From contig OX345636.1 of the NCBI GenBank assembly GCA_947044365.1, positions 40,156,191 through 40,220,190 on the forward strand: DNA of 64,000 nt. Direction: 5' to 3'. Positions 1 through 30,974 of this stretch are shown here, one piece after another. Within the stretch, counting starts at the first letter, position 1. Each line of letters starts with the position of its first letter. The translations under genes were made by a program, and so were the position numbers. The notes under the pieces were generated by a model. It was not told where the DNA came from. It saw only the letters and a program-made list of their open reading frames with translations, and did no database searches. The stretch comes from Petrosia ficiformis. Its lineage: Eukaryota > Porifera > Demospongiae > Haplosclerida > Petrosiidae.

Positions 1-54
1 CTGAGATTTGCATAGTCATAGTTCTTCAGTTCCATTTCTTCAGCAATGATTATA

Positions 55-475
55 TCAAGTTCTTTTTTTGTTAGCCTGCTGGATATCATCATCATCATTG
101 TTAGGCGTTAGAAGCTTCTTTACTTTTGCCACATACTTTGGCTTATTGTTAAATTTGAGGACACAAGGCACTTCCAAACCTCCTTGAGGCAGATCAGCAG
201 AATATATCCGTGCCCCAGTAATGGAGCACTGGATTGTTCCGTTCTGTTGGAGAAATAGAGAGCAAGCAGCTGATATCTTCCTGAGAACATGGCCAATGAT
301 GGTGGTTCCTTGCATAATCGCTACTGCGTATGGATCTTTGCAGTTACCCTCTCTCTCTCACAAGGCAATTCTTCTCCTAGAATTAGAGTCCAAATGTGTT
401 TTTAGAAGAGATGCCCTCGAACACAGCATCTATAGTAAACTCCATAATCCAGCAGATATTTTCACACATGCCTTG
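55..475 (-). pseudogene. HIRAN-like domain fragment of a multicopy mobile-type gene
   Basis: The minus strand reads as a decayed domain. One frame from about 475 gives a W-I-M-E-F-T-I-D-A-V-F-E-G stretch. A second frame gives G-E-E-L-P-C-E-R-E followed by D-P-Y-A-V-A-I, then I-I-G-H-V-L-R-K-I-S, and ends near Y-S-A-D-L-P-Q-G-G-L-E-V-P-C. This motif order recalls HIRAN-type domains, which I know from multicopy proteins in invertebrate genomes. The frame change near 400 and the lack of any start or flanking exons argue for a remnant. A small plus-strand ORF over the same bases is taken as a shadow. Family assignment is from motif memory only. Confidence 0.45.
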
Positions 476-624
476 AGCCCAACCCTCTGCCATTATTGCT
501 TATGATGTCATGATTAGTTTCTGTAAATCCACCAAATTTAAATACGCCGAATTTACTTTACTGAGCATAGAATTCAAATCACCAAGTTAAATTACAGTCA
601 AATTTCCAGCCAAACGGTATATAA

Positions 625-985
625 TGTATCCCTATGATTGTTTTGTGGTGTCCATCATTCAGTAATATATAATTGCTAACTTTATCATGCCTGAAACACA
701 TCAGCCTATTTACCTTTTAAGGTCCTTGTAGTGCTTTGGGAATATATTTGAGGTAGAATAGCCACCTATTAGTTCCAATTTTTATGCAGCTTTTTTTCTG
801 CTGGTCTGTAGAGCTCGTGTGCACATTCTTTTACGCATCACACCCATTAATTGACCAAGCCCTTCGGAAGACGTAACTTCCTTAACTACGCATAAACGTG
901 TAAGTGACCACAAACATAAATATATAATATATATAATTATATATATAATTATAGTTCAAATCTGTGAGAAAGCAAACATAGGGAT
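625..985 (-). mobile_element. Miniature inverted-repeat element, family F, copy 1
   Basis: The copy starts with TATCCCTATGATTG and ends with the inverse (AGCAAACATAGGGATA). The inside carries GGAAGACGTAACTTCCTTAA and a CCCATTAATTGACC block. The same blocks recur at 15660-16130, 53270-53669 and 63651-64000, so this is a dispersed non-coding family of about 360-430 bp. No ORF is seen. Confidence 0.75.
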
Positions 986-1217
986 AGCCCTATGAACCTT
1001 AAAGACGAGTTTAAATTTTTGTGATCTAGATCTTCATGAAAATCATGAATTGATTTGGCCACGAAAATTTCAAGCTGTGGGCCCCTATAGCATTTAATTT
1101 TAAGTATTCTTCACATTGGCATTATTCATACCATAGGCGTAGCTACGACCGGGCTGAACTGGGCCTTGGCCCGGTTAAAAAAATATTACCCAAATCCCAA
1201 AACATAATTCAATTTGT

Positions 1218-1416
1218 TTGACGTTACTAGGAGTTTGGGCCTTTGTGATGGCAATAACCTTCTCTTCAACTGGTTGGATTCCTGCTTTGTCAATTAGGTG
1301 TCCAAGGTATTCCACCAAGTTTTGGAATAACTTGCACTTGTTGAAACTTCATGTTTCTGCAATTGAGCTAGGACTTCCTCCAGATTTTGTAGATGTTCAA
1401 CATCACTGTTCATGTT
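1218..1416 (-). pseudogene. Ty3/gypsy-type reverse transcriptase remnant
   Basis: The minus strand encodes H-L-Q-N-L-E-E-V-L-A-Q-L-Q-K-H, then after a frame change V-E-Y-L-G-H-L-I-D-K-A-G-I-Q-P and a K-A-Q-T-P-S-N-V-K-Q segment. This matches the reverse transcriptase region around the V-x-Y-L-G-H motif of Ty3/gypsy elements. A conserved stretch between the two parts is missing, and no protease, integrase or LTR is visible, so it is a short dead fragment. A 66-codon plus-strand ORF covering it is antisense noise. Confidence 0.7.
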
Positions 1417-1429
1417 AAGATTACATGGG

Positions 1430-1690
1430 ACCATATTTCAAGAAACCATAGGGTATAGGGTTTAAGGTTTAGCGTTTAGGAGTTAGGGTTAGGGAACCAC
1501 ATTCCAACGAATCATAGGGTCTATGGACCACATTTTGATAAACCATAGGATATAGGGACCGCTTTCCAACAACTATGGGGTCTAGGAACCACATTCCATC
1601 AAACTATAGGGTCTAGCTAGTTACCACACTTCGATGAACCATATGTTTTAGGGCTCATATTCCATCAGATTATAGGGTCTATGAAGACTA
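1430..1690. repeat. Degenerate tandem repeat, unit about 50 bp
   Basis: Repeated variants of ACCACATTCCAACGAATCATA followed by GGGTCTAGG occur about five times with drift. A short stretch at about 1443-1490 (AGGGTTTAAGG, TTAGGGTTAGGG) resembles degenerate telomere repeats but is too short to call. No coding. Confidence 0.6.
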
Positions 1691-1967
1691 GTTCATGCTG
1701 AATTATGATTATGAGGATAATGAAGGGTATAAGTGTAATTACAATGATAAATATGCAGTTGATGCTTAGTATAAGTGTAATTATTATATTTAAGAATGAT
1801 AAGTTCAGTCTGAATCGCTAATATTTTCATTAGTTATGGAATCACATAATGAATCTGAGCTTCTTTGAGGAGAAAGAAGATCCTGTGTTGGCTCTGTGTT
1901 GCAATCGTATGCATATTTATCTATCCTAAGTTTTTTTAGCACTTGCAGTTGATTGTCACTGAGAAAA

Positions 1968-2662
1968 TTAGCATGCTATTTAATTATAATAATACATTAA
2001 AACATTAATAGCATGCTATGTAATAAAAAGGTTGATTGAATGTATAAATAGCATAGATAGCGTAAATAGCATGCTATTAATTATAATATGGATTATGTAG
2101 TACATTAAAAGTAGTATAAATTGCAATAGCATGCTATGTAATAAGAAGGGTGATTTAATTTATAAATAGCATAAATAAATAGCATGCTATTTAATTATTA
2201 TATCAATTATGAAGTGCATTAAAAATAGCATTAATAGCATGCTATGTAATAAGAAGGGTAATTGAATGCATAAATAGCATGCTATTTAGGGGCATCTCCA
2301 AACTGAAGCTTGTATGCTTAATGCCACAGCAAGACTTCCCACCCCCCTTCTCTAAACGACATGAATAAATACTCCAGTGTATCATACTAACTTGTGCTTC
2401 CTTCTATTTCAATGTTTAGCGCCACGTGCACAACCCCCCACCCCCTTAGCATCACTATGATGTTAAGCGTACAAATTTCAGTTTGGAGACACCCCCTTAT
2501 TTGTAATATTAATTATGTAGTACATTAAAAACAGTGTTAATAGCATTAATAGCATGCTATGTAACAAGGAGGGTGATTGAATGCATTGATAGCATAAACA
2601 GTATACTATTTAGTACATTAAAATACCATTGATATCATTAGTAGCATTAATAGCATGCTATC
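1968..2662. repeat. Tandem array with palindromic core ATAGCATGCTAT
   Basis: The palindrome TAGCATGCTAT recurs at least eight times, spaced within units that also contain GTAATAAGAAGGGTGATTGAA and TATGTAGTACATTAAAA. Units are roughly 120-130 bp. The array is split at 2289-2496 by a miniature transposon. No ORF. Confidence 0.75.
2289..2496. mobile_element. Miniature element with TTA target duplication (PIF/Harbinger-like)
   Basis: The element begins GGGGCATCTCCAAACTGAAG and ends with the inverse (CTTCAGTTTGGAGACACCCCC with one change). It is flanked on both sides by TTA (2286-2288 and 2497-2499). A 3-bp TTA duplication is typical of PIF/Harbinger elements. The 208-bp inside is non-coding. Confidence 0.7.
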
Positions 2663-3104
2663 AATAGAGGATGATTGAATGAAAATAGGCTTTTAATGAA
2701 TCACTAATACCGAGGTGGTAGTTTCAGCTTAGGGAAAATCACTGTCGGAAAGCTTAAGGACAAAAAAGTAAATTTTCATGTAAGCATGTAAAACATACAG
2801 GAAGCTCCCTAGCTAACACAGTACATAATGTAGTTGTTGTACAAGAAAAGAGTGAAGCCAATACCAGTTCAGAAGTTTGATGGAATAAGAGTGAACTGCT
2901 ACATATTTGGGAGGAGTAGACTACAACTACCCGGTGAACCATGTGATCAGACAGAAATATACTATTATTATTGGGCTTGTCTATAATAATAATTTTTTGT
3001 ATATATGTGTGCTTATAATTATAAACATTTAATTATTGCTATAGACTGCTGCACCACCTGACTTTAAATTGCTTTTCTTCAATCTTTCAATGCTCCTTAC
3101 ACAG
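2663..3104. other. Upstream intergenic region of the mucin-like gene
   Basis: AT-rich sequence with no recognisable gene. A 62-codon minus-strand ORF at 2754-2942 has no domain features and is not called. No clear TATA box or initiator can be named. The bases just before the ATG at 3105 (TTACACAG) would also serve as a splice acceptor, so a 5' untranslated exon further upstream is possible. Confidence 0.4.
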
Positions 3105-24001
<20,897 letters not shown>

Positions 24002-24632
24002 TTCCATCTGACTGTCCTTTCATCCAATTTTAAATATTTATTTACTCAGTGATCAATAACATTATTACCTTATTCTATCAATGATTCTTATAAAGTGTAT
24101 AACTATATGCTATATATATATATATATTTATATATTTATATATATTTATAGCCTCTTGCCATGCTGTCACTATGAGTTATATTTCGCATACTGGAAGTTA
24201 TAGACCGATTTATAACTTCCCAGTTTTGCAGATGCTGTAACCAAGCTTATAGTATTGCACATGCATAAAATAGAAAATTATGTGACGGGGCATTACAGAA
24301 ACAACTGTTCTTAGCTCAATAAATCTTGCATTTTACAAGATCCAAGATTCTAATTTCTTTTCCTGGAGAGTTGAAGCATTCAGAAAGCTACAGATGTGAA
24401 ATTCATGCTTTGTTAGTTGCAGAAAGACACCAAGGCAAGTGTATGAAACGTCCAGGGCAACGCTTACACTCTGGCTAAGTTCTTAACTTCCATATTTTTA
24501 ACAGCACAGGCTTCTAACTTGTTTGAATGTTAAGAAGAATTTTTAGAAAAGCCATACATATCAACATTATCCCTTGTTAATTGCTGGAAAGTAGGCAGGC
24601 AAGTGTTTGAAGTGAAGTGGGTGGCTATAAAT
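24002..24632. other. Intergenic or intronic sequence without a gene
   Basis: No ORF of note. A short palindrome lies at 24193-24225 (CTGGAAGTTATA ... TATAACTTCCCAG), reminiscent of the hairpin ends nearby. The rest is plain AT-rich sequence. Confidence 0.5.
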
Positions 24633-24752
24633 CAGTTATAGAATGCGAATGCAGTCTATTTTACTGAAATGTAATCCTGCGCACTCGGGCATGCTGCCCT
24701 TGTTGCTAGGGATTATATTTCAGTAATAGAACTCATGCGTATTCTATAACTG
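24633..24752. repeat. Long hairpin D, 3' of a Crypton remnant
   Basis: The left arm CAGTTATAGAATGCGAATGC pairs with the right arm, whose inverse is CAGTTATAGAATACGCATGA. Pairing extends about 45 bp to TGTAATCC / GGATTATA. The loop is GC-richer (TGCGCACTCGGGCATGC). It starts and ends with the GTTATAG-type end seen in hairpins A, B, C and E. Confidence 0.8.
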
Positions 24753-24775
24753 TAACATATAGTATGATGGTGACA

Positions 24776-25151
24776 TCATCTCTTTGATGTAGTGAAGTCT
24801 ATATATTTTATATAGAGGTCTCTATTTTTTAATATAGACCTGTCTGAGCACTCCTTGTACACTGTGCAGAAGATGTCACCATCATACAATAATACTGAAT
24901 GTAGATGTATGAATACTTTCTGGGCATGGCAAATTGGGATTCCGTTTTTATAATCAAGAAACCACTCTGTCAAATTCTTCATTGCCCATTTTGAGCTTAA
25001 TTCGGTGTTCTTCACTATGTGTGGCTTTTCCAATGCTGCAATCTCCTTAAGGGAGGGACATCTCATCAAAACGTCGTTTCTATTTCTTAGATAAAGACAG
25101 AGATAATCTCCGCTTTATACCAGGAGCAACATTCTCTTTATCCCTAGTCAT
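24776..25151 (-). pseudogene. Crypton-type (DUF3504) transposase remnant, N-terminal part
   Basis: From an ATG at 25151-25149 the minus strand reads D-K-E-N-V-A-P-G and R-R-L-S-L-S-L-S, the same N-terminal pattern as the Crypton pseudogene at 59857. Then, after a stop and frame change, comes P-S-L-K-E-I-A-A-L-E-K-P and K-W-A-M-K-N-L-T-E-W-F-L-D-Y-K-N. This K-W-A-x-x-N-x-x-x-W stretch is the N-terminal core of DUF3504 proteins. The catalytic half is missing. Hairpin B lies 66 bp upstream and hairpin D 24 bp downstream, so the whole 24633-25316 unit looks like an internally deleted element bounded by two hairpins. Confidence 0.7.
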
Positions 25152-25216
25152 TTTCGACAAACAATGAATGTTTTGAACACGCATGCGCAAAGTTTGGCCC
25201 ATGTGGGATAAATATT

Positions 25217-25316
25217 AGTTATATCCCGTGCACTCGAGCTATATCAGATTTATAAAAACCTCGCCCTCCAGCTCAGTTTTTATAAATCTGATATCGCCCT
25301 TGTGCCGGGATATAGC
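25217..25316. repeat. Long hairpin B, 66 bp upstream of a Crypton ORF
   Basis: The arm GTTATATCCCGTGCACTCGA... through GCTATATCAGATTTATAAAA pairs with TTTTATAAATCTGATAT... to GCCGGGATATAGC. The loop is CCTCGCCCTCCAGCTCAG, with the ten-base motif CCTCGCCCTC shared with hairpins A and C. Confidence 0.85.
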
Positions 25317-25420
25317 CTATAAATATATATATATACATATATGGATTAGATACGGTATAGTTCCTTCCGTAGTGCAGTTACCACCATTTTCACAACCACA
25401 GATTTCAATCTTGATTTGCT

Positions 25421-26340
25421 ATGATTTCAAAGTGTTCGAAAATTGTTACACATGTAAGAAAAATCTACTGTTGCCACTGTAATTCTAGAGGGAGTAAACA
25501 GACTGCAGTCAGAAACTGCACCAGGTGGAATTCTCAGCTTACAGTGATTCTATCTGTTCTTAAAGCCCACCATACACTAGGCAGCATTGTTGCTTGTAAC
25601 AGTTGCATCAACACTTCCTCTTTGATCTTTAATTGCTCAACAATGTTGCAAGTGTTACATTAAAGTAACAGCATACGAAAGAAAGATATTAGCTGAATTG
25701 GTTGAAATTTTGCTTCCCTTTCTATATTCAACCGAGTTTGTACAAATAGAGAAGTATCCATCAGCTGGTTATGTACTACCATGCATCTCTGGTTAACAAA
25801 ACACCTTGAAGTAATGAATAAAAACCATGACTCCAATTTTGTCAGAGCCTTTCAAAGATCTCTTCATGTTCGAATGGATCCATACAAGGTGTGCAAAACA
25901 TACATCCTGGCATCAGTTTTGGATCTTTGCTTTAAACTGAAGTGGTGCTGTTACAATGAAGAGAAGACATCTGCCAAAACTCTATATACTGGCATCTAAG
26001 GCTACTAAACACTTATCAACTCAGCATTCCTCTGCAAATGTAAACGTCTCTTCAGTTTTGAAAACTGAGGTTTCCTCATCTTCAGTTATGAAGGGATGCA
26101 CAAAATATTTAGGTGAGTCGTGCAAACCTGGGCAATGCAATCTGCTAGAGTTTTGGAACTGAAGAACATTTAGATGTGTGTGTATCCAACACTTGATAAA
26201 GTGTCTCTTTAAGTTCTTAATGTTCTTGCTTCATCTAGTGCTATGGAAAGGATCTTTAGTACAGCTGGTCTAATTTACAAACTCTTACGGTGTCGATTGT
26301 TTGATGAACATTTTGAGCAGCTGATCTTTGTCAAATGCAA
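25421..26340 (+). pseudogene. hAT-family transposase pseudogene
   Basis: Plus-strand pieces in several frames match hAT transposases: C-T-R-W-N-S-Q-L-T-V near 25530, Y-I-L-A-S-V-L-D-L-C-F-K-L-K-W near 25900, and the C-terminal dimerisation motif S-S-A-M-E-R-I-F-S-T-A-G-L-I near 26240, followed by F-D-E-H-F-E-Q-L-I-F-V-K-C. The order and spacing are correct for a C-terminal half, but frame changes and stops (for example after T-L-Y-T-G-I) make it dead. The N-terminal BED-finger part is not seen. Confidence 0.8.
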
Positions 26341-26379
26341 GGTGTTACATTGTAGATTGCACATGAATTTACAATTTTG

Positions 26380-26936
26380 TTTAACCTGAAGGGTATAACA
26401 TGTCAAATAATTGTACATGTACATAGTGTAAATAAAAGAATAGTGTCTTAAAGTCCAGTAATTTTAAAGACTTAAGTTAAATTTTAATATGCTTAAGCCA
26501 TGCTTAAGCACAACAAAAGCGCTTGTGCTTTTAACTTCAGTCATACATTATGACAGTGATTCTGTTTATGCCTGTACTTACAACTGTTCAAGTGCTTGTG
26601 CTCGAGAATTAAGCTCCTTGAAAGTGCTTTACCCCAATCCTGGCCATGGTACTATATATTATTATAAATTTGTAGCATGATACAAGAAAACATCAAAGAA
26701 AGTAGTGTGCCAACATTTCATATATTGCCACAGTAACCCAGACACAGCAATGCCACATCTGTTAATGCACTGACCACAGTTGAATATGGCATGGGTTTTG
26801 TTTACAAATTATTATAAGTAGTGTTTCATTAACAAAAAAATGAATATCAAGTTCAATCAAGTAAATTGACTTCTATTAACTGAGTTTCAAGACCTTTTCA
26901 CGTAAAGCGCTGGAATGTAGCGCTGTGATAATTCAT
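26380..26936. other. Intergenic sequence without a gene
   Basis: No domain-bearing ORF. A 63-codon ORF at 26489-26680 has no recognisable features. Confidence 0.4.
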
Positions 26937-27671
26937 ACGTGACATCACTTCCGGGGTACATTCTTGCGCCATCTTGGGGTACTTTTGTATTGAAGTCAAT
27001 GGACTATTTTTGATAACGAATAGTTTGCTTCGTGTACCGTATATTTTAATATAAAGTACATCAATGAAATCCATGCTCTCTAATGGTGTAAAAATCTAGA
27101 CAAAAATGCTGTTAGTTTTTGGAAAAAAGGTGAGCTGCTTTTTACTTCCTGTTCGAAGTGTAAAACTACCATTGTCATGGAACATTGAACTAACTGATAT
27201 CCCTGGTGTTACTTTGGAGGAACCATTACATTCTTTGTCATGGAACTGAAGTTTCCAACTCTTCAAAAGAAAGCCAAAGTTATAGACAAGTGAGTGTATT
27301 TAGTTATATTACATGGATAAGTAAATATATATACTATAATCTTATAATTTTACTTTTTAAAATTTATTAGAGGCAAAGAGAATTAGAGAAATGAAGTTAA
27401 AGTCATTGACAGATGGTTCGTATCTCTATATGACCTTTATCATCATCGGTTGTACTACTACAAAATGTCGACTACAGATACCGCTGTGTTCTCTAATACC
27501 ATCTTTAGTTAGATTGAGAACTCTTGAGCCATGTCTCTTTCTTGTTTGGTTGTGATGGGAAAAGAAACAGTGACTTCTTTGTTGTTTCCCTTAGTATGAC
27601 TAGAAATGAGACACATGCTATTGGGCATCTTGAAAGTCTATTATATAATTGTATAATATATATAATTATAA

Positions 27672-27702
<31 letters not shown>

Positions 27703-27998
27703 TATATAATTTATGATTATAATATACATGTAAGTTCTAAGAGAAAAATCAATGATACTGATCTAGTATAGAAACAGCCATACATAGTTTAGACTTACAT
27801 TTTATACTCCAACAGGAAGTAAAAAGCATCTCTCCTTTTTTCCAAAAACTAACAACATTTTTGTCTAGATTTAAAATTTAAAATATACGGTACACGAAGC
27901 AAACTATTCGTTATCAAAAATAGTGTTTTTCTCCATTGACTTCAATACAAAAGTACTCCAAGATGGCGCAAGAATGTACCCCGGAAGTGATGTCACGT
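26937..27998. mobile_element. DNA element with about 200-bp terminal inverted repeats
   Basis: The left arm begins ACGTGACATCACTTCCGGGG and runs to about 27153; the right arm (27811-27998) is its inverse. Both arms contain ACTTCCGG (ETS-like), TGACATCA (ATF/CRE-like) and CGCCATCTTGG (YY1-like; 26967-26977 and 27957-27967). The left arm has about 45 bp more. The inside has no credible ORF. TTCAT occurs at both outer borders, but a target duplication is not clean. Confidence 0.75.
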
Positions 27999-28029
27999 TC
28001 ATTATCCAACTAATGAATTCCTCAACGCT

Positions 28030-29361
28030 TTAGGTTCCAGAAAATAAAGAAGCAAGGCTACGATCAGGATTGATGTTGCTCAAAATACTGGTATTTTCTT
28101 TATCCTCCAACTTACTATCTTTAATTACAGTTTTCTTGTATGTCTTGGTTTCTTCTTTTTCAACACGCTCTTTGTATGATGTACTGGAGGTTGATGAAAG
28201 AAGACTTGATACAGCAGCTTGTTGTTCCATACTGGTGTGTTCATACCTCCTTAGAGCAATTAGACTTTTATGTCCACTCCATTCTTGAATGATCTTCTCT
28301 GGTACTTCTTTTGAATACATTCTTGATATACCAGTAGCACGCAAACTGTGGTTACACTTACCATAGATACCAACCTTTTCAAACATTGTTTTCACCATTG
28401 TCTTGCAGAGTGTTTCAACCAACCGGAGACTGTATAAACCAAGGAGCTGCTGGGTCATTGGGAACACCTGCTTTAGGTCTCAAATAGAATATATCAGCAT
28501 CTTTAGCACTTTCTGGAAGTTTTGACAAGTAGAATTTTAAAATGGAAACATAACATCGTTCCCCAAGTTGTGGATCTTCATAGTGACGAACACTTTTGTT
28601 ACTTCCTTTATCTTTATAGCTCCCACTATGATTTTTTGAACCATTCTCGACATAGACTACACATTCTCGTTGTTCACCACTTACTAAGCCAGTTGCAAAG
28701 GTAAATTGTGAAAGTTTTAGAGCATAATGCTCTTGTCCACCTCTCAGACAGAACACCTTACCAGTCAAAAACAAAATCATGTTACTTAAGACTCTAGGAG
28801 AAGACATTCCAAGTATATCAATAGACCAGAGTAGGTCTTCTTCTTCACTAGTAATGATGTTTGTATGATTTACTGTAGCGCATTCCTCGATTCTCTCGCG
28901 ACATTATCTCGCACACCTCTGAAATCGGCATGCTTCTCGTCCTAAAAATCAAGATCGTGTGCAAATGGATTGGCATCCTTCATGTATCGTTTCAACCCTT
29001 AGAGTTATGGTGTTTGGAGGGAATCTTGATCCATCTTTTTTCCTAGTTTCACAGATATAGCAAGACAACCACTTGTTTAGGCTACTGGCAGTGTCAGTTA
29101 AAAGAACATCTTGTGGAACAATATCATCTGGTTTCTGTGCTCTCTCATTTCTCCATTCTATCCAGCGATTGAAGTTTCTGAGAGCCCATTTAGTGTTTGC
29201 TGTGGTGTTCGCAGGAACAAATCCTACAGAAAGTGTGGCCAACTCATCTATTGACACCAATTCATAGCTAGATAAGCTAGTATCAGCCTTGGGGATCCAT
29301 TAGGTGAGTCAAAAAACTCTTTCCAGAAGTCTTCATCGATTGGTAGATGGAGAGACTCCAT
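28030..29361 (-). pseudogene. Crypton-type (DUF3504) tyrosine recombinase pseudogene 1
   Basis: From ATG 29361-29359 (M-E-S-L-H-L-P-I-D-E-D) the reading passes a frame change near 29293 into V-S-I-D-E-L-A-T-L-S-V and K-W-A-L-R-N-F-N-R-W-I-E. It continues with E-E-E-D-L-L-W, C-L-R-G-G-Q-E-H-Y-A-L-K, L-G-E-R-C-Y-V and F-Y-L-R-P, then the catalytic region N-H-S-L-R-A-T-G-I-S-R and S-G-H-K-S-L-I-A-L-R-R-Y-E. The H-x-x-R and G-H...Y spacing is that of tyrosine recombinases. Lesions: a frameshift near the start, two stops between 28810 and 28950, a stop and a +1 shift near 28420. Cryptons move through a tyrosine recombinase without terminal inverted repeats. Confidence 0.82.
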
Positions 29362-29420
29362 TGCAACAAAAGCAACAAAGCAGTCAAATGTCAAGAATCA
29401 CGTGATTGCATGCAACGAAT

Positions 29421-29516
29421 CAGATATAGCATGGTTGCGAGTGCCACATTGCACTAATATTGGCACAGTGATGACGTCATCACTGTGCCAATATTTGCAA
29501 TGACCATGCTATATCT
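29421..29516. repeat. Long hairpin E, 60 bp upstream of Crypton pseudogene 1
   Basis: Outer arms AGATATAGCATGGT / ACCATGCTATATCT flank an inner, nearly perfect palindrome of about 40 bp centred on TGATGACGTCATCA, a CRE core. The arm sequence is unrelated to hairpins A-D. No shared CCTCGCCCTC motif here. Confidence 0.85.
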
Positions 29517-29519
29517 AAT

Positions 29520-29956
29520 ACATATATTATATAATTATATTTAATTAATGCAGCCTAACTCTAGCACTAAGAGTGGCAAACGTCTCTTAGACAACTTGCA
29601 GCTTATATGCTTTTGATTGAAGATTTTGCCAAGTTATTATTATTAGCTCTGATCATCAATACTGCAATATATGATACAGAATAGCAAAAGTAGCCTAACA
29701 GAGACAAAAAAATAATCACTCTCAGCTGCATTACGAAAATATTCTCAGCTGAAACGTATCTCTCAATGATTTTTGTCATAGTAAATTATACAGACAATTA
29801 AGTATACCTGCTTCAGTATAACATAATTTCTCAATGTATTTCCTACATGTATCATGATGTATAATTATGATACGTTTTAGTTTGTATATGATAGGCCCAA
29901 TTGACCAAACATACCTTAACCTATATTATATGTATAACCATTCATATTTATTGCAG
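29520..29956. other. AT-rich sequence without a gene
   Basis: Nothing recognisable up to the acceptor of the acidic exon at 29957. Confidence 0.4.
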
Positions 29957-30159
29957 GATCTGTGAATAACCTGAGATTAGCATTTGAAAATGAATCAGAA
30001 CAAAATAGTGTAAGTGAGGATGGGAAGCAAAATGCTCTAAATAACAATGTGGAAGAGAGTGGTCTAAATGAGGTCATGGAAGAGCGTGGTCTGAATGAGG
30101 ACATGGAAGAGGGTGGTCTGAATGACGATGGGGAAGATGGACCAGTAACTATTTTATAA
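29957..30159 (+). CDS. Alternative last exon with acidic repeats for the mucin-like gene
   Basis: A good acceptor (TTATTGCAG, ending 29956) opens a 203-nt reading frame that starts in phase 1 as g|GA. The exon at 23845 has a usable donor GTATAG after 23978, also phase 1. Joining them gives ...E-D-P-E-G-S-V-N-N-L..., replaces the six last residues and lengthens the protein to about 1879 residues. The new tail is acidic, with three 9-10-residue repeats (E-E-S-G-L-N-E, E-E-R-G-L-N-E, E-E-G-G-L-N-D), a stop at 30157-30159 and AATAAA at 30263-30268. The resulting intron (5.98 kb) would contain three transposon remains. It could also be the end of an unseen gene. Confidence 0.5.
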
Positions 30160-30262
30160 TGTGACACATAATAGTCAGTTTAAGTTTTCTTTTGTTTTCT
30201 TAGCTATTTGTATTTAGAGAGTTGTATTTTGTAGATTTCAGTTATAATTAACTGCATTAAAT

Positions 30263-30268
30263 AATAAA
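30263..30268 (+). terminator. Polyadenylation signal AATAAA
   Basis: AATAAA lies 104 bp after the stop of the acidic exon at 29957-30159, a normal 3' UTR length. A foldback element begins about 13 bp downstream. Confidence 0.45.
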
Positions 30269-30280
30269 AGCATTTTAAAG

Positions 30281-30521
30281 ATGAAAGAGTATGTAGAGGC
30301 TTTGGCAACGAAATTAATACCACTTTCACATTAAACATCACTTCCACATAACAACCGTGCATAAGTATTGTTTCTTTGTGTTTTGCCTTTAGCTATATAT
30401 ATTTATGTAGGGTTGTTATGTGTTCAATGTGGAAGTGGTATTTAATTTTGTTGCCAAAGCCATCTTATTCCTGTGCTTTCTTCAGTTTTGATATATATCC
30501 CCTACATACTCTTTCATTTTT
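30281..30521. mobile_element. Foldback element, family P, copy 1
   Basis: Ends TGAAAGAGTATGTAG and CTACATACTCTTTCA are inverted, and the arms pair through GGCTTTGGCAACGAAATTAA / inverse to CACATAACAACC / GGTTGTTATGTG. The loop contains TTTCTTTGTGTTTTG. The ends, inner CATAA...GGTTGTTATG part and loop resemble the element at 35231, but the stem between is unrelated. Confidence 0.8.
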
Positions 30522-30974
30522 AAACTTGTTTTTGATTATTCTTGTTTCCATTCTATTTTTAAATAACTTAGTATATTGTTGATTAAATACATGATGACTA
30601 TTCTGTTTCATTTACAACGTTGATATTTTCTGCAGGAATTGTGTCCAAAAGGACACAGTACTCAAAGTTTGGAACTTTGTTGATGTACCCAAGTGACTAT
30701 ATATTTTTATGAATAATAAGTATAGTTAGAGCTTCGAGGGCAAATAGGGTGCAATTGTGTTGGTTAGAGCAATCTGACGAAGGCTCTAAGTTACTTAGAT
30801 CTATTACAGAATGACATGTATATAGTATTAGCAATGATGAGTTGAATAATATGATTTGCTAATGAAGTTTAATTGTTATAGTAGTTTATGTTGATTATGG
30901 GTCAACCAGATGCAGTCGAAGTTGAAAGTACATTTTTTCTGAATACCTGGGCCTGTGTTATAGAAGCTACAACT
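30522..30974. other. Intergenic sequence without a gene
   Basis: No ORF with recognisable features. Confidence 0.4.

Noticed and set aside
221..505. Plus-strand ORF of 94 codons
   Set aside because: It overlaps the minus-strand HIRAN-like fragment, shows no domain pattern, and has no splice or start context.
1443..1490. Telomere-like TTAGGG stretch
   Set aside because: Only two or three imperfect units, merging into a different tandem repeat; not a telomere.
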